DNA from: Acinetobacter sp. A2 | GTDB lineage: Bacteria; Pseudomonadota; Gammaproteobacteria; Pseudomonadales; Moraxellaceae | Reading direction: 5' to 3' | Assembly: GCF_012371325.1 (NCBI RefSeq) | Contig: NZ_JAAZQX010000014.1 | Coordinates: 1-64,000 of the forward strand | DNA length: 64,000 nucleotides | In this document: one piece after another, positions 8,202 through 17,500 of the stretch | How the letters are laid out: each line of letters begins with the position of its first letter | How positions within the stretch are numbered: position 1 is the first letter of the stretch | Position numbers and translations under genes: made by a program | The notes under the pieces: generated by a model | The model's database searches: none | Told to the model about the DNA's origin: nothing | The model's input: the letters and a program-made list of their open reading frames with translations, nothing else

Positions 8202-9662
8202 TTAAAAGTGCTCGCTCAGGCTTTGCTTGATTTTTTCTAGTGTGCCAAGGCTGTTTTTTTCCTCAACCTGTTCGGGTTGTAGTGGCAAGGTAATAATGGC
8301 TTCTAATCCGCCTTGTTCGCGGTTTTGAATGGTCAGTTCGCCCTGATGAATATCGACAATACGTTTTACAATTGCTAAGCCTAAACCACTGCCTTGTACG
8401 GTGCGCGCTTCATTGCCACGTACAAACGGCTGCATTAAATCAGCAATCTGGTCTTCAGGAATTCCTGTGCCGTTGTCGGCAACACTAATCCGAATCTGAT
8501 CCTCCAGCACTTCTGCAGAAAGTTCAATTGGTTCTGCCCCATAGCGTTTAGAGTTGTTAATTAAGTTACCAATCAGACGTTTTAGTGACAAACTACGAGC
8601 CTGAATTAGAGGTAGTTCCTGTGCGGTATAGCGAATATCCAAAGGTTTAAACTGAATAATCAATTCCTGCAACAACACATTTAAATCAGTTTCTTGTAAT
8701 TCTTCATCGGAACCATCTCGCATATAAGAAATGAATTGATTCAAAATCGCATCCATATCTTCTACATCGTAAATTAAGCCTTCTTTTAAAAAGTCTTCAT
8801 CAGGCATCATTTCGGCACTTAAGCGAATTCGTGTGAGTGGCGTGCGCAGGTCGTGAGAAATACCCGCCAGCATGATCCGACGATCACGTTCAGTCTGTTC
8901 CAAGGTATAAATCATTTGGTTAAAAGCTTGGTTGACCTCGCGAATTTCCTGCGGGCCGTGATTGGTTTCCAAATAGGGTGCTTTGCCTGTTTTACTGTAG
9001 CTGTTAGCAGCATTTTGCAGACGACGCAAAGGGCGGTTCAGCTGACGCACCAAAGTTAAAATAATAGCGGCTGCGAAAAGTGGGATACCCAAGAGCCAGC
9101 CAAACACAAGTTCAGGACTGTAATTGGCATAGGTTTTAAGTGGCTCACGTACCCAGTTGCCATTCATTTCTGGGGTTTGAATCCAAATGCGCGGGCTTGG
9201 TTTGAATTGGAAATAAACCGTGACATCCTGCATTTTTAACTCAGTTGCCAGTTTCTTTTCAATTTGTCGGGTAAAAAATTCCGCAATGACTTTTTCCCGT
9301 ACATTGGGAAACTCACGTGGATCGGTCACATACTCAATGCCGACCCGATTTTTGAGCCATGCATCAACATCGACTTCGGCTTCATTGTGAAAAATGCGCA
9401 AATCTGGATTGTTTAAAATTTCCAGTTCAACCGCTAAATAGCGGGCGTGTTGTTGAATTTCAGGTAAATATAAGGTGCGCCAAAAGAACCACAACGACAT
9501 AAACAGGCTAAACAACACCACAAAGACCACCAGTACCGTGGTACGCATGGCTGCAGAGCGTGGCTTGATTTTGTCCAAAAAACGCTCCCAGCGGGTACGT
9601 TTCTTTTCAGAATACGCCACATAGTCGGTAAACTCTTGTGGGTTGATGGGTTCGAGTTTCAC
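8202..9662 (-). CDS. envZ: Sensor histidine kinase EnvZ
   Basis: 486-aa inner-membrane osmosensor-type kinase that phosphorylates OmpR. Two transmembrane segments (about 41-65 and 186-207) enclose a ~120-residue periplasmic domain; HAMP follows, then the H-box GISHDLRTPLTR with phospho-acceptor His270, N-box NLINNSKRYG, G1 VADNGTGIP and G2 GSGLGLAIVKR. Start is GTG with AGGA upstream; an ATG two bases earlier is out of frame and stops at once. Unlike the enteric operon it does not overlap ompR: 169 nt with a hairpin separate them. Confidence 0.95.
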   Translation of the reverse strand: MKLEPINPQEFTDYVAYSEKKRTRWERFLDKIKPRSAAMRTTVLVVFVVLFSLFMSLWFFWRTLYLPEIQQHARYLAVELEILNNPDLRIFHNEAEVDVDAWLKNRVGIEYVTDPREFPNVREKVIAEFFTRQIEKKLATELKMQDVTVYFQFKPSPRIWIQTPEMNGNWVREPLKTYANYSPELVFGWLLGIPLFAAAIILTLVRQLNRPLRRLQNAANSYSKTGKAPYLETNHGPQEIREVNQAFNQMIYTLEQTERDRRIMLAGISHDLRTPLTRIRLSAEMMPDEDFLKEGLIYDVEDMDAILNQFISYMRDGSDEELQETDLNVLLQELIIQFKPLDIRYTAQELPLIQARSLSLKRLIGNLINNSKRYGAEPIELSAEVLEDQIRISVADNGTGIPEDQIADLMQPFVRGNEARTVQGSGLGLAIVKRIVDIHQGELTIQNREQGGLEAIITLPLQPEQVEEKNSLGTLEKIKQSLSEHF

Positions 9663-9798
9663 ATCTTGTCCTGTGGCAGAGGTTGTAAAGCGAATTTGGT
9701 GAGTGAAATTTTATGATGAATATACTTTTTATTGGAGTGTTTGTTCTTTAAATCATTGCACAATGATCGGTATGTATAAATTTTGATCATTGTATGAA

Positions 9799-9822
9799 GA
9801 TGTGAGGCTGAAGCCTCACATC
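9799..9822 (-). other. Intergenic hairpin between ompR and envZ
   Basis: Perfect 11-bp inverted repeat (9799-9809 with 9812-9822), 2-nt loop as written, 9 nt past the ompR stop. No T-run follows on the minus strand, so it is not a classic terminator; it may be a weak attenuator or an mRNA-stability element. Confidence 0.65.
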
Positions 9823-9831
9823 ATTTCTAAC

Positions 9832-10596
9832 TTATTCCGCGCCATCTGGAACAAATACATAACCTACCCCCCAAACCGTTTGAATATAACGTGCACGGGC
9901 AGGGTTTTCTTCAATTAAACGACGTAAACGAGAAACTTGAACATCAATCGAGCGTTCCATCGCACCCCATTCACGGCCACGCGCCAAATTCATTAATTTG
10001 TCACGGGTCAAAGGTTCGCGTGGGTGTTGTACCAACGCTTTGAGTACCGCAAATTCACCTGTAGTCAGTGTTACAACCTGACCTTCACGCGTTAAAGTAC
10101 GGGTCGATAAATCTAGCGACCATGGGCCAAAACCGACCACTTCCATTTGCTGACTTGGTGCGCCCGGTACTTCTCGCACTTGACGACGCAATACGGCACG
10201 AATACGTGCTAACAGCTCGTTTGGATTAAATGGTTTTGGCAAATAATCATCTGCACCTGCTTCAAGTCCTGCAATACGGTCTGAATCACTGCCGCGAGCG
10301 GTCAGCATAATAATTGGCGTATCGATGTTGGACTGACGTAAACGACGGCAAATACTTAAACCATCTTCCACAGGCAGCATAAAATCTAGCACGATTAAAG
10401 AGAACAGTTCACGCTGCAACAAACGATCCATTTGTGTGGCGTCGTGGGCAGTTTTCACCACAAAGCCTTTATCTTCCAAAAAGCGCTGTAAAAGGGTACG
10501 TAAACGCACATCATCATCGACGACGAGAATGCGTTCGACGCGGTCAGTTTCGGTGTGTACGGCATCTGTTTTTTCAGCAGGTACAACTAAACTCAT
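9832..10596 (-). CDS. ompR: Two-component response regulator OmpR
   Basis: 254-aa regulator: receiver domain with acidic pocket VVDDD, phosphorylated Asp71 in VLDFMLP, Thr in LTARG and Lys in YLPKPFNP; then a winged-helix DNA-binding domain with the OmpR-type runs TGEFAVLKALV, RDKLMNLARGRE and VWGVGYVFVPDG. It carries about 16 extra N-terminal residues relative to the E. coli protein. AAGGAG precedes the ATG. Expected to control porins and envelope genes with EnvZ. Confidence 0.96.
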   Translation of the reverse strand: MSLVVPAEKTDAVHTETDRVERILVVDDDVRLRTLLQRFLEDKGFVVKTAHDATQMDRLLQRELFSLIVLDFMLPVEDGLSICRRLRQSNIDTPIIMLTARGSDSDRIAGLEAGADDYLPKPFNPNELLARIRAVLRRQVREVPGAPSQQMEVVGFGPWSLDLSTRTLTREGQVVTLTTGEFAVLKALVQHPREPLTRDKLMNLARGREWGAMERSIDVQVSRLRRLIEENPARARYIQTVWGVGYVFVPDGAE

Positions 10597-10671
10597 GATG
10601 TGCTCCTTTATTCTTTATTGTCATCGTAAACAAAAAGTTGAGTTGGCTTTGAGTATACGATTCATTTGTAT

Positions 10672-10764
10672 CTATTGCCTATGTTCTAAAGCAACAAATA
10701 TTGCAGATAAAATCAAGACATAGATACCAAATATATACAGCATTCCTGTGTGAAAATCTGACAT
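10672..10764 (-). CDS. Possible 30-aa single-span membrane peptide
   Basis: A short frame upstream of ompR starting MSDFHTG, with one predicted transmembrane helix (about residues 8-26) and a charged tail EHRQ, the look of a small bacterial membrane protein. No good ribosome binding site is visible, and the region would also be the ompR leader. Evidence is only the hydrophobic pattern; it may be chance. Confidence 0.3.
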   Translation of the reverse strand: MSDFHTGMLYIFGIYVLILSAIFVALEHRQ

Positions 10765-10943
10765 ATTTGCCCGTTTCAGTCTAACATGGGCCTGAATTTT
10801 ATTTAGATTTATAAAATTCTGTCGAATTGGCAAAATCCACCAAAAAACCGCCATTTATAAAATTCATAAAACAATTGTGGATTTTATAGTCTTGGTCTTT
10901 ATAATCATGGCTTTTAGTACTTATCCTTGTAGGATCACACACG

Positions 10944-13280
10944 ATGACTGACTTAGTTCAGCAGTTAGCAAAAGAACTTGCCGTACGACCAAATCAAGTA
11001 GAAGCTGCCATCAAACTGATTGATGAAGGTGCTAGCGTTCCATTTATTGCACGTTACCGTAAAGAAGTAACGCAAGGTTTAGATGATACGCAGCTACGTC
11101 AGCTCGATACACGTTTATCGTATTTACGTGATTTATATGAGCGTCGCGAAAAAGTAATAGAATCACTCAAAGAACAAAATAAATTGTCTGATGATTTATT
11201 GGCACGTGTAAATGCTGCTGAAACCAAGAATGCGCTAGAAGAAATTTACGCGCCTTACCGTCCAAAACGCACCAGTAAATCGTTTAAAGCTAAAGAAGCA
11301 GGTTTAGGCCCAATTGCCGCGCAAATTTTTGCAGAAGCACTTGAGCCAAGTGCAGCATTGGTAGGCTTTAGTCATGCAGACTACCCAGATTTAGACAGTC
11401 AGCTTGATGCTGTACAGCATATTCTGATTGATGAATGGGCACAAAATATTGCCTTGACCACCGAATTAAAAGCCATTTTTGCCAAAACAGCACTGCTAAA
11501 AAGTTTAGTAGCGTCTGAAGATAAAAAAGAAGTGGGCAAAAAATTCCGTGATTACTTCGACTTTTCTGAAAACTTGAACAAAGTCCCTTCACATCGTTTA
11601 TTGGCGATGCTGCGTGGTCGTCAGGAAAACGTCCTAGGCTTAAAAGTCGATGGTGAAGACAGCGCACCATTGGCACGTATTGAAACTGAATACAATTTAG
11701 ATCAAATTCAGCCGCAAGCACGTCAAGACTTTTTAAAGCAAACTGCAAAACTGTTCTGGTTGGGTAAAGTTCGCCCGCAAATTGAACATTCGTTATTGAC
11801 TGAAAAACGTCTTGCTGCCGAAGCAGAAGCAATGGATGTATTTGCAGAAAACTTACGCCATTTGCTGTTGTCTGCACCTGCAGGTGCACGATGTACGCTA
11901 GGCGTTGACCCTGGTATCCGTACAGGTGTGAAACTGGCAGTCGTGAATCAATCTGGCGATGTGGTTGCACATAGTACGGTTTATCCATTTGCACCAAAAG
12001 AAGATAAAGCGGGTGCGATTGAAGAACTTGCGCGTTTATGTCGTGAACACAATATCGATTTAATTGCGATTGGTAACGGTACAGCGAGTCGTGAAACTGA
12101 AGCTGTTGTGGCTGAAATGATGGCTGCGCACAGCGATTTGAAGCTGACGCGCGTGTCTGTGTCTGAAGCGGGTGCATCGGTGTATTCAGCTTCTGAATTG
12201 GCTTCACAAGAATTGCCAGAGCTAGATGTGTCGATTCGTGGTGCAGTGTCTATTGCACGCCGTTTACAAGACCCATTGGCTGAGTTGGTTAAAATTGATC
12301 CGAAATCGATTGGTGTGGGTCAGTATCAACACGACGTGAATCAGGCAGGTTTGGCAAAAACACTGGAAGCCGTGGTTGAAGACTGTGTGAACTCGGTGGG
12401 TGTAGATGTGAATACAGCATCTTCAGCTATTCTGGGCTATATCGCGGGTTTGAATAAATCAATTGCACAGCAAATTGTAGATTACCGTAAAGAGCATGGT
12501 CGTTTTGATAACCGCCAAGCTTTGAAAAATGTACCACGCTTAGGCGAACGTACCTTTGAACAAGCAGCAGGTTTCTTGCGTATTCAAGCCGGTTCTGAGC
12601 CTTTAGATGCCTCTGCTGTTCACCCAGAATCTTATGGTTTGGTGGAAAAAATCGTTGCAGCGAAAGCAACCACAGTCAAAGACATCATTGGCAATACTGA
12701 AATTATTCGTTCAGTGAATGCGGAAGAATTTGTAGATGAGCAAGTCGGTTTACCAACGATTCAGGATGTTTTGTCTGAATTGGAAAAACCAGGTCGTGAC
12801 CCTCGTCCTGAATTCCGTACTGCAAAATTCCGTGAAGATGTGACTGAAGTGGCACAGCTGACTGAAGGCATGCAGCTTGAGGGCGTGGTGACCAATGTAA
12901 CCAACTTCGGTGCTTTTGTGGATGTGGGTGTGCATCAGGATGGTTTGGTTCACATTTCTGAATTGGCCAATGAATTTGTGGCCGATCCGCATAAAGTGGT
13001 GAAACCAGGTCAAATTGTTCAAGTGCGTGTGTTACAGGTTGATGTAGAGCGTAACCGTGTAAACTTGTCAATGCGTCCAGAAGGTTCGGCTGCACCTGTT
13101 AAAGCGGCACGTCCAGCACGTCGTGATCAAGAGCAACGTACAGAGCGTAAGCCACAGGCGAAGCGTCTACAGCAGTCGCGACCTCAGGCTAAAAAGCCAC
13201 AAACTGCTAAACCACAAGAGAATAAAATTGGTGGTTTAGGTGCCTTGTTGTTACAAGCAGGGATTAAAGGTTCGAAGTAA
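10944..13280 (+). CDS. tex: Tex family transcription accessory / S1 RNA-binding protein
   Basis: 778-aa cytoplasmic nucleic-acid-binding protein of the Tex/Spt6-like family. N-terminal helical Tex domain (VPFIARYRKE, ETKNALEEIYAPYRPKRTS), a YqgF/RNase H-like domain beginning TLGVDPGIRTG, a helix-hairpin-helix region (residues about 490-560), and an S1 domain (about 650-720, GVVTNVTNFGAFVDVG). The tail is a Lys/Arg/Gln/Pro-rich extension. AGGA precedes the ATG. Monocistronic with its own terminator. Confidence 0.96.
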   Translation: MTDLVQQLAKELAVRPNQVEAAIKLIDEGASVPFIARYRKEVTQGLDDTQLRQLDTRLSYLRDLYERREKVIESLKEQNKLSDDLLARVNAAETKNALEEIYAPYRPKRTSKSFKAKEAGLGPIAAQIFAEALEPSAALVGFSHADYPDLDSQLDAVQHILIDEWAQNIALTTELKAIFAKTALLKSLVASEDKKEVGKKFRDYFDFSENLNKVPSHRLLAMLRGRQENVLGLKVDGEDSAPLARIETEYNLDQIQPQARQDFLKQTAKLFWLGKVRPQIEHSLLTEKRLAAEAEAMDVFAENLRHLLLSAPAGARCTLGVDPGIRTGVKLAVVNQSGDVVAHSTVYPFAPKEDKAGAIEELARLCREHNIDLIAIGNGTASRETEAVVAEMMAAHSDLKLTRVSVSEAGASVYSASELASQELPELDVSIRGAVSIARRLQDPLAELVKIDPKSIGVGQYQHDVNQAGLAKTLEAVVEDCVNSVGVDVNTASSAILGYIAGLNKSIAQQIVDYRKEHGRFDNRQALKNVPRLGERTFEQAAGFLRIQAGSEPLDASAVHPESYGLVEKIVAAKATTVKDIIGNTEIIRSVNAEEFVDEQVGLPTIQDVLSELEKPGRDPRPEFRTAKFREDVTEVAQLTEGMQLEGVVTNVTNFGAFVDVGVHQDGLVHISELANEFVADPHKVVKPGQIVQVRVLQVDVERNRVNLSMRPEGSAAPVKAARPARRDQEQRTERKPQAKRLQQSRPQAKKPQTAKPQENKIGGLGALLLQAGIKGSK

Positions 13281-13290
13281 TCTTTAATTA

Positions 13291-13334
13291 CAAAAACAAA
13301 AAGCTCCCGAATTGAGGGAGTTTTTTGTTTTTGT
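13291..13334 (+). terminator. Terminator of tex
   Basis: Long stem: CTCCC paired with GGGAG, extended by A-rich and T-rich arms, immediately after the tex stop. Confidence 0.85.
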
Positions 13335-13370
13335 ATTCAGTATATTAAATAAAAATATCGTAGTCAGAAG

Positions 13371-15344
13371 ATGTTAAGAAGTTATTATCAAAGTGAGTTT
13401 GCAAGGTTCATAGAAACAACGGATGAATTTATTCTTGGAAGCTTGACGGCAGCGCATGAGTTTGCATTAGATGAATTGCAGAAAAATGCATGGTTAAAAC
13501 AAATTCAAATATTGAAACAGCATTTAGCCGTTTTTAATCATGGGCAGATTTTTTTTGAATTTAGTATCCCGCGTATGGGCAAGCGGGTAGATAATATTCT
13601 TATTATTCGTGATTTAATTTTTGTAGTTGAATTTAAAGTAGGAGATCGGCAATTCACCTCGCAAGCAAAAACGCAGGTGATTGATTACTGTCTAGATTTA
13701 TTAAACTTTCATGCGGGGAGTCATCATCAAAAAGTAATTCCAGTTTTGATTGCAACACAAGCCAACTCAGTTGGGCAGGATTGGCGAGCGATTCGAGAGT
13801 TAAATGATGCTTTATGTTGTAATGCGGAGCAACTAGCTAATTATTTACTACAAGCAATACAGCAATTTTCTGAATCTGACCATTTTGATGTCTCGACGTG
13901 GATTAACTCAACCTATAAACCCACACCCACAATTATTGAAGCTGCGCAGGCACTTTATCAAGGGCATCGTGTTGAAGATATTTCGCGAAGTGATGCAGGT
14001 GCAATTAATTTAGAAATCACATCAAAGCGAATTGAGCAGATTATCGAACTCACTAAGCTGAATAAACATAAAGCCATTTGCTTTCTAACGGGTGTGCCTG
14101 GAGCAGGAAAAACCTTGGCAGGTTTAAATATTGCCAATCAGCGCTTAAAAGTAGATGAGTCTGAGCACTCTGTATTTTTATCAGGAAATGGCCCACTTGT
14201 GGATGTGCTACGAGAGGCCTTGATACGTGATACTGTGAATAGTGCTAAGCAAAATAACCAATTGATCAAGCGTACAGATGCTGAGCGTCATGCTAAAACA
14301 TTTATTCAAAATATTCATCACTTTCGTGATCATTATTTAAAATCATCAGAAGCGCCGATTGAGAAAGTCGTTGTTTTTGATGAGGCTCAACGTGCTTGGC
14401 AAAAAGAGCAAGTTTCTAATTTTATGAAACAAAAAAAGGGCATTGAAAATTTTTCGATGTCAGAGCCAGAATTTTTGATCAGTGTCATGGATCGGCATTC
14501 AGATTGGTGTGTGATCGTATGTTTAATTGGTGGTGGACAAGAGATTAATACTGGAGAGGCGGGTGTTTCTGAGTGGATTTCCACTTTGCAGTATAGTTTT
14601 AAAGATTGGACCGTCTATTATTCAGATCAAATTTTACAGCAGAAAGTTTATCTTGAGTCAAATGAACAGATTGCTTGGTTGAAAGCTTTTGGACAGCATG
14701 AGCCAAACCTACATTTAGCTGTTTCTGTCCGTTCATTTAGAAGTGAACGTGTGTCTAATTTAGTTCAGGCGATATTAGATAATCAGCCGGACATCGCAAA
14801 GCAAATTTATCAGGAGATTAAACAGGATTATCCAATTGTTATATGTCGTAATTTAAAACGAGCAAAAGATTGGCTAAAAGAAAAAGCGAAAGGTTCAGAG
14901 CGTTACGGCATTGTGGCAAGTTCGGGCGGGCGTCGTTTAAAGGCAGAGGGCTTGGATGTTAAAAACAAAATGGTGCCATCGGATTGGTTTTTAAATAACA
15001 ATTTTGATGTGCGTTCCTCTTATTATTTAGAAGACGTTGCAACTGAATTTGATATACAGGGCTTGGAAATTGACTATACCTGTGTGGCTTGGGATATTAA
15101 CTTTTATTTTGATCAACAATGGTTTTACCAGAATTTTAGGGGCAGTAGGTGGCAGCAAATTCATAATGAAGCCAATAGGAAATACTTATTGAATGCCTAT
15201 CGCGTTTTATTAACGCGTGCCCGTCAAGGTATGGTGATTTTTGTGCCATGTGTTAGCGAAGATGATTGGACACGGCCTGCACGACAATATGATTCGACCT
15301 ATGAATTTTTACTGAGCTGTGGATTCGATGTGTTAAAAAACTAA
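13371..15344 (+). CDS. Nuclease-helicase fusion: PD-(D/E)XK-like N-terminus plus Schlafen group 3 / DUF2075 helicase
   Basis: 657 aa. The N-terminal ~200 residues show a PD-(D/E)XK pattern: Asp74 after GKRV, then Glu87-x-Lys89 in VVEFKVG. The C-terminal two thirds is a superfamily 1-like helicase of the DUF2075 family (Schlafen group 3 helicase): Walker A GVPGAGKT (241-248), Walker B VVVFDEAQ (333-340), EFDIQGLE and the arginine-finger motif RVLLTRAR near the C-terminus. It stands alone between tex and small membrane protein genes, with its own terminator and a weak ribosome binding site. Bacterial Schlafen-like and nuclease-helicase proteins often act in phage defence; that role here is inference. 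A house-keeping DNA repair role is the alternative. Confidence 0.85.
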   Translation: MLRSYYQSEFARFIETTDEFILGSLTAAHEFALDELQKNAWLKQIQILKQHLAVFNHGQIFFEFSIPRMGKRVDNILIIRDLIFVVEFKVGDRQFTSQAKTQVIDYCLDLLNFHAGSHHQKVIPVLIATQANSVGQDWRAIRELNDALCCNAEQLANYLLQAIQQFSESDHFDVSTWINSTYKPTPTIIEAAQALYQGHRVEDISRSDAGAINLEITSKRIEQIIELTKLNKHKAICFLTGVPGAGKTLAGLNIANQRLKVDESEHSVFLSGNGPLVDVLREALIRDTVNSAKQNNQLIKRTDAERHAKTFIQNIHHFRDHYLKSSEAPIEKVVVFDEAQRAWQKEQVSNFMKQKKGIENFSMSEPEFLISVMDRHSDWCVIVCLIGGGQEINTGEAGVSEWISTLQYSFKDWTVYYSDQILQQKVYLESNEQIAWLKAFGQHEPNLHLAVSVRSFRSERVSNLVQAILDNQPDIAKQIYQEIKQDYPIVICRNLKRAKDWLKEKAKGSERYGIVASSGGRRLKAEGLDVKNKMVPSDWFLNNNFDVRSSYYLEDVATEFDIQGLEIDYTCVAWDINFYFDQQWFYQNFRGSRWQQIHNEANRKYLLNAYRVLLTRARQGMVIFVPCVSEDDWTRPARQYDSTYEFLLSCGFDVLKN

Positions 15345-15360
15345 AATACAGCGTTTATAC

Positions 15361-15396
15361 GTATCTTAGCCCTTTTGAGATAAAGGGCTATTTTAT
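15361..15396. terminator. Bidirectional terminator
   Basis: TAGCCCTTT / AAAGGGCTA perfect 9-bp stem (15367-15375 with 15382-15390), T-rich on the plus side, between converging genes. Confidence 0.8.
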
Positions 15397-15704
15397 ATCA
15401 ACGGCACAATCCAACTCACTAAAATCAGCATAATACCCAAATGTCCAAGTTTACGTGTGACGGCCACTAATTTAGAGGGCGGTGCTTCAAGTTGGCGGGC
15501 ATATTCCTGAAGATTTAAACCTTGCGAGGCTTTACTGCTAAATAAAAACACGCCCAAATCAATACAAATTAAAATCGTGCCGATATCTGCAACAATCTCC
15601 AGTAATTCATATTCTTGCTGATAAAGCACCATTGCAACCTGATAACTCAGAAACAAGGCAAAGGCAAAACAGCCATATTGTAAAATGAGGGCTAGGGCTC
15701 GCAT
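15393..15704 (-). CDS. Small inner-membrane protein (103 aa), unknown function
   Basis: Three hydrophobic segments (approx. 5-27, 37-56, 84-102) with a hydrophilic stretch between the second and third. No recognised domain. Its layout matches the 96-aa protein encoded upstream, suggesting diverged paralogues. Start ATG at 15704 with GAATGA upstream. Confidence 0.65.
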   Translation of the reverse strand: MRALALILQYGCFAFALFLSYQVAMVLYQQEYELLEIVADIGTILICIDLGVFLFSSKASQGLNLQEYARQLEAPPSKLVAVTRKLGHLGIMLILVSWIVPLI

Positions 15705-15810
15705 AATTCATTCAAACGACTTAAAACAGCTGTGTTATAGCATAAAACAATCCATCAATTGAATGTTTTGTCGGAATACACGTGGTAGTTTAGATTGTTG
15801 GAGGAATATT

Positions 15811-16101
15811 TTAAGTCATCCAGCTTTGCACAATAAAACAGGTAGCAATACTGCCTGCTGCCAATTTAGAATACATATAGGCATAGTCTGTTGGAGCATC
15901 TGCTTGTGTTGCAGAGCTTGCAGGAGCAGAAGTTGTAAGCCGACTACGATAGCCGAGCTCCAATAGCACCACAATTAAGCCTGCCAAAGTAATCACTTGG
16001 AAAATATTTATAGGATTGTGCATCAGCTCAGCATATAAATGGTAGGCGCTCAAAGGCGCAGCAGAAAAACAAAACAGCTTAAAAAAATACAGTGTTTTCA
16101 T
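15811..16101 (-). CDS. Small inner-membrane protein (96 aa), unknown function
   Basis: Three hydrophobic segments (approx. 5-25, 32-50, 78-94) split by an Ala/Ser/Thr-rich linker. AAGGGA precedes the ATG. No family recognised. The second segment followed by LELGYRS aligns by pattern with IDLGVFLFSS in the neighbour, and both have a Tyr/Lys-Leu start to the last helix. Confidence 0.6.
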   Translation of the reverse strand: MKTLYFFKLFCFSAAPLSAYHLYAELMHNPINIFQVITLAGLIVVLLELGYRSRLTTSAPASSATQADAPTDYAYMYSKLAAGSIATCFIVQSWMT

Positions 16102-16253
16102 TTTATTGTCCCTTTCATTCTTGCACTTATTGTGATGTCGCTTTCTTAAGCCAAGATTAAAATTTGCTTAAATTTGCATGAAAACAAAGCTTGAAACCAT
16201 TCAAGAACTGTTGAATTGATGTTGTGGTATTGCAAGGGATGTAAAAAATGAAG

Positions 16254-16282
16254 CTATAAAATAGGCGACCGATTGGTCGCCT
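16254..16282 (-). terminator. Terminator of acr1
   Basis: Perfect 8-bp GC-rich stem (16263-16270 with 16275-16282) with a GATT/AATC loop and a modest T-rich tail on the minus strand. Confidence 0.7.
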
Positions 16283-16306
16283 AAATTCAAATTTGAGCAG
16301 GTTGAA

Positions 16307-17194
16307 TTACCAGTGTTCACCTGGGAATAAACGTGCATACGCTTTTTGTACCCAGTTGAGTTTTTGCTGTTCGCCGACTGAAGCGGTTGAACTTGGGAAC
16401 AGGTTATAACCAATTGACATGAGTTTGTTGTTGATGTCTGGTGCAATTGCATAAGTGATTGAAGCCAAACGACCCAAATGAGTCGCAATTTTCTTCGGAC
16501 GTTTCACAATTGCATAAGCAATTAAATCTGCAGCTTGTTCAGGTGAAAGTGTTGGCACGTACTTATAAATTTTGGTTGGTGCGATCATTGGGGTACGCAC
16601 CAATGGCATATACACCGAAGTAATTGCAATTTTATGCGTATGCGCTTCTGCAGATAGACAGCGACTAAATGCGTCTAGCGCAGCTTTAGATGCAACATAA
16701 GCAGAGAAGCGAGTTGCGTTGGCCAATACGCCAATCGAGCTGATATTGATGATATGACCATCTTTACGATGCATCATCTGCGGTAAAATATTTAGCACCA
16801 AACGTACCGCGCCAAAATAGTTCAATTGCATGGTACGTTCAAAGTCGTGGAAACGGTCAACCGACTCGTGTACTGCACGACGGATTGAGCGACCTGCGTT
16901 ATTGATCAGAATATCAATATGGTCGACTGAAGCAAGAATCTGTTGTGATACCGCATCAATCGATTGCATATCGTTTAGGTCGCAAGGGAAAACTGATGCT
17001 TTACCACCACGGGCTTCAATTTCAGCTTTGACTTGTTCTAAGGTTTCCTGAGTACGTGCAACTAAAAGCACATGCGCACCCGCATCGGCCAGTTTATGTG
17101 CCACTGTTAAACCGATACCACTTGATGCACCTGTAATAAGGGCAACTTTACCATTTACACGCTTTTGAAAAAGTTTCTCTAATTTTGGCTTCAC
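16307..17194 (-). CDS. acr1: Fatty acyl-CoA reductase Acr1 (aldehyde-forming, wax ester pathway)
   Basis: 295 aa, the same length as Acinetobacter Acr1, which reduces long-chain acyl-CoA to fatty aldehyde with NADPH, the first committed step of wax ester synthesis. Short-chain dehydrogenase fold: TGASSGIG cofactor loop, NNAGRS, catalytic Ser in ISSIG and the pair Tyr-x-x-x-Lys in SAYVASKAALD. The C-terminal run APTKIYKYVP and tail LFPGEHW are characteristic of Acr1 as I remember it. GTG start, AGGA about 8 nt upstream. Monocistronic with a terminator. Confidence 0.9.
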   Translation of the reverse strand: MKPKLEKLFQKRVNGKVALITGASSGIGLTVAHKLADAGAHVLLVARTQETLEQVKAEIEARGGKASVFPCDLNDMQSIDAVSQQILASVDHIDILINNAGRSIRRAVHESVDRFHDFERTMQLNYFGAVRLVLNILPQMMHRKDGHIINISSIGVLANATRFSAYVASKAALDAFSRCLSAEAHTHKIAITSVYMPLVRTPMIAPTKIYKYVPTLSPEQAADLIAYAIVKRPKKIATHLGRLASITYAIAPDINNKLMSIGYNLFPSSTASVGEQQKLNWVQKAYARLFPGEHW

Positions 17195-17431
17195 GCTAAT
17201 ATTCCTGATTTAAGTTCCCAGATTGTCGTTTTTATTGAAATTGCTCATCCAAATCCTACCGTGATCTGGACTGATTTACTTGGCTTTATGATAGCCGATT
17301 GTGTAAAAAAAGCTATGAAATAAGTGATTGAATTTTCAGATGAATTTAGAGTAATTGCTCTATTTTAATACGCTGGCTATTCTTATTTTTACCATGAAAT
17401 AAAGCTAATGCAAAGACATTCAAGGAAAAAT
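17195..17431. other. Intergenic region upstream of acr1
   Basis: AT-rich; should hold the acr1 promoter (minus strand), but I see no well-matched -35/-10 pair and no gene. Confidence 0.4.
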
Positions 17432-17474
17432 TAAAATAAAAAGGCATCCTGTTGAAATAAATCAGCAGGATGCC
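17432..17474 (-). terminator. Terminator of metY
   Basis: On the minus strand a 13-bp stem with one wobble around GGCATCCTG, then a T-run. Confidence 0.85.
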
Positions 17475-17500
17475 AGTATAAAGCTTGAACTGATGAGTTT

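Noticed and set aside
11368-12207. 279-aa open frame antisense to tex
   Set aside because: Composition is that of a shadow frame (Gln/His/Leu-rich), it lies wholly within a well-identified gene, and no ribosome binding site or family pattern is seen.
12427-13095. Further minus-strand frames antisense to the 3' half of tex
   Set aside because: Shadows of the codon pattern of tex; none has a start signal or a recognisable product.
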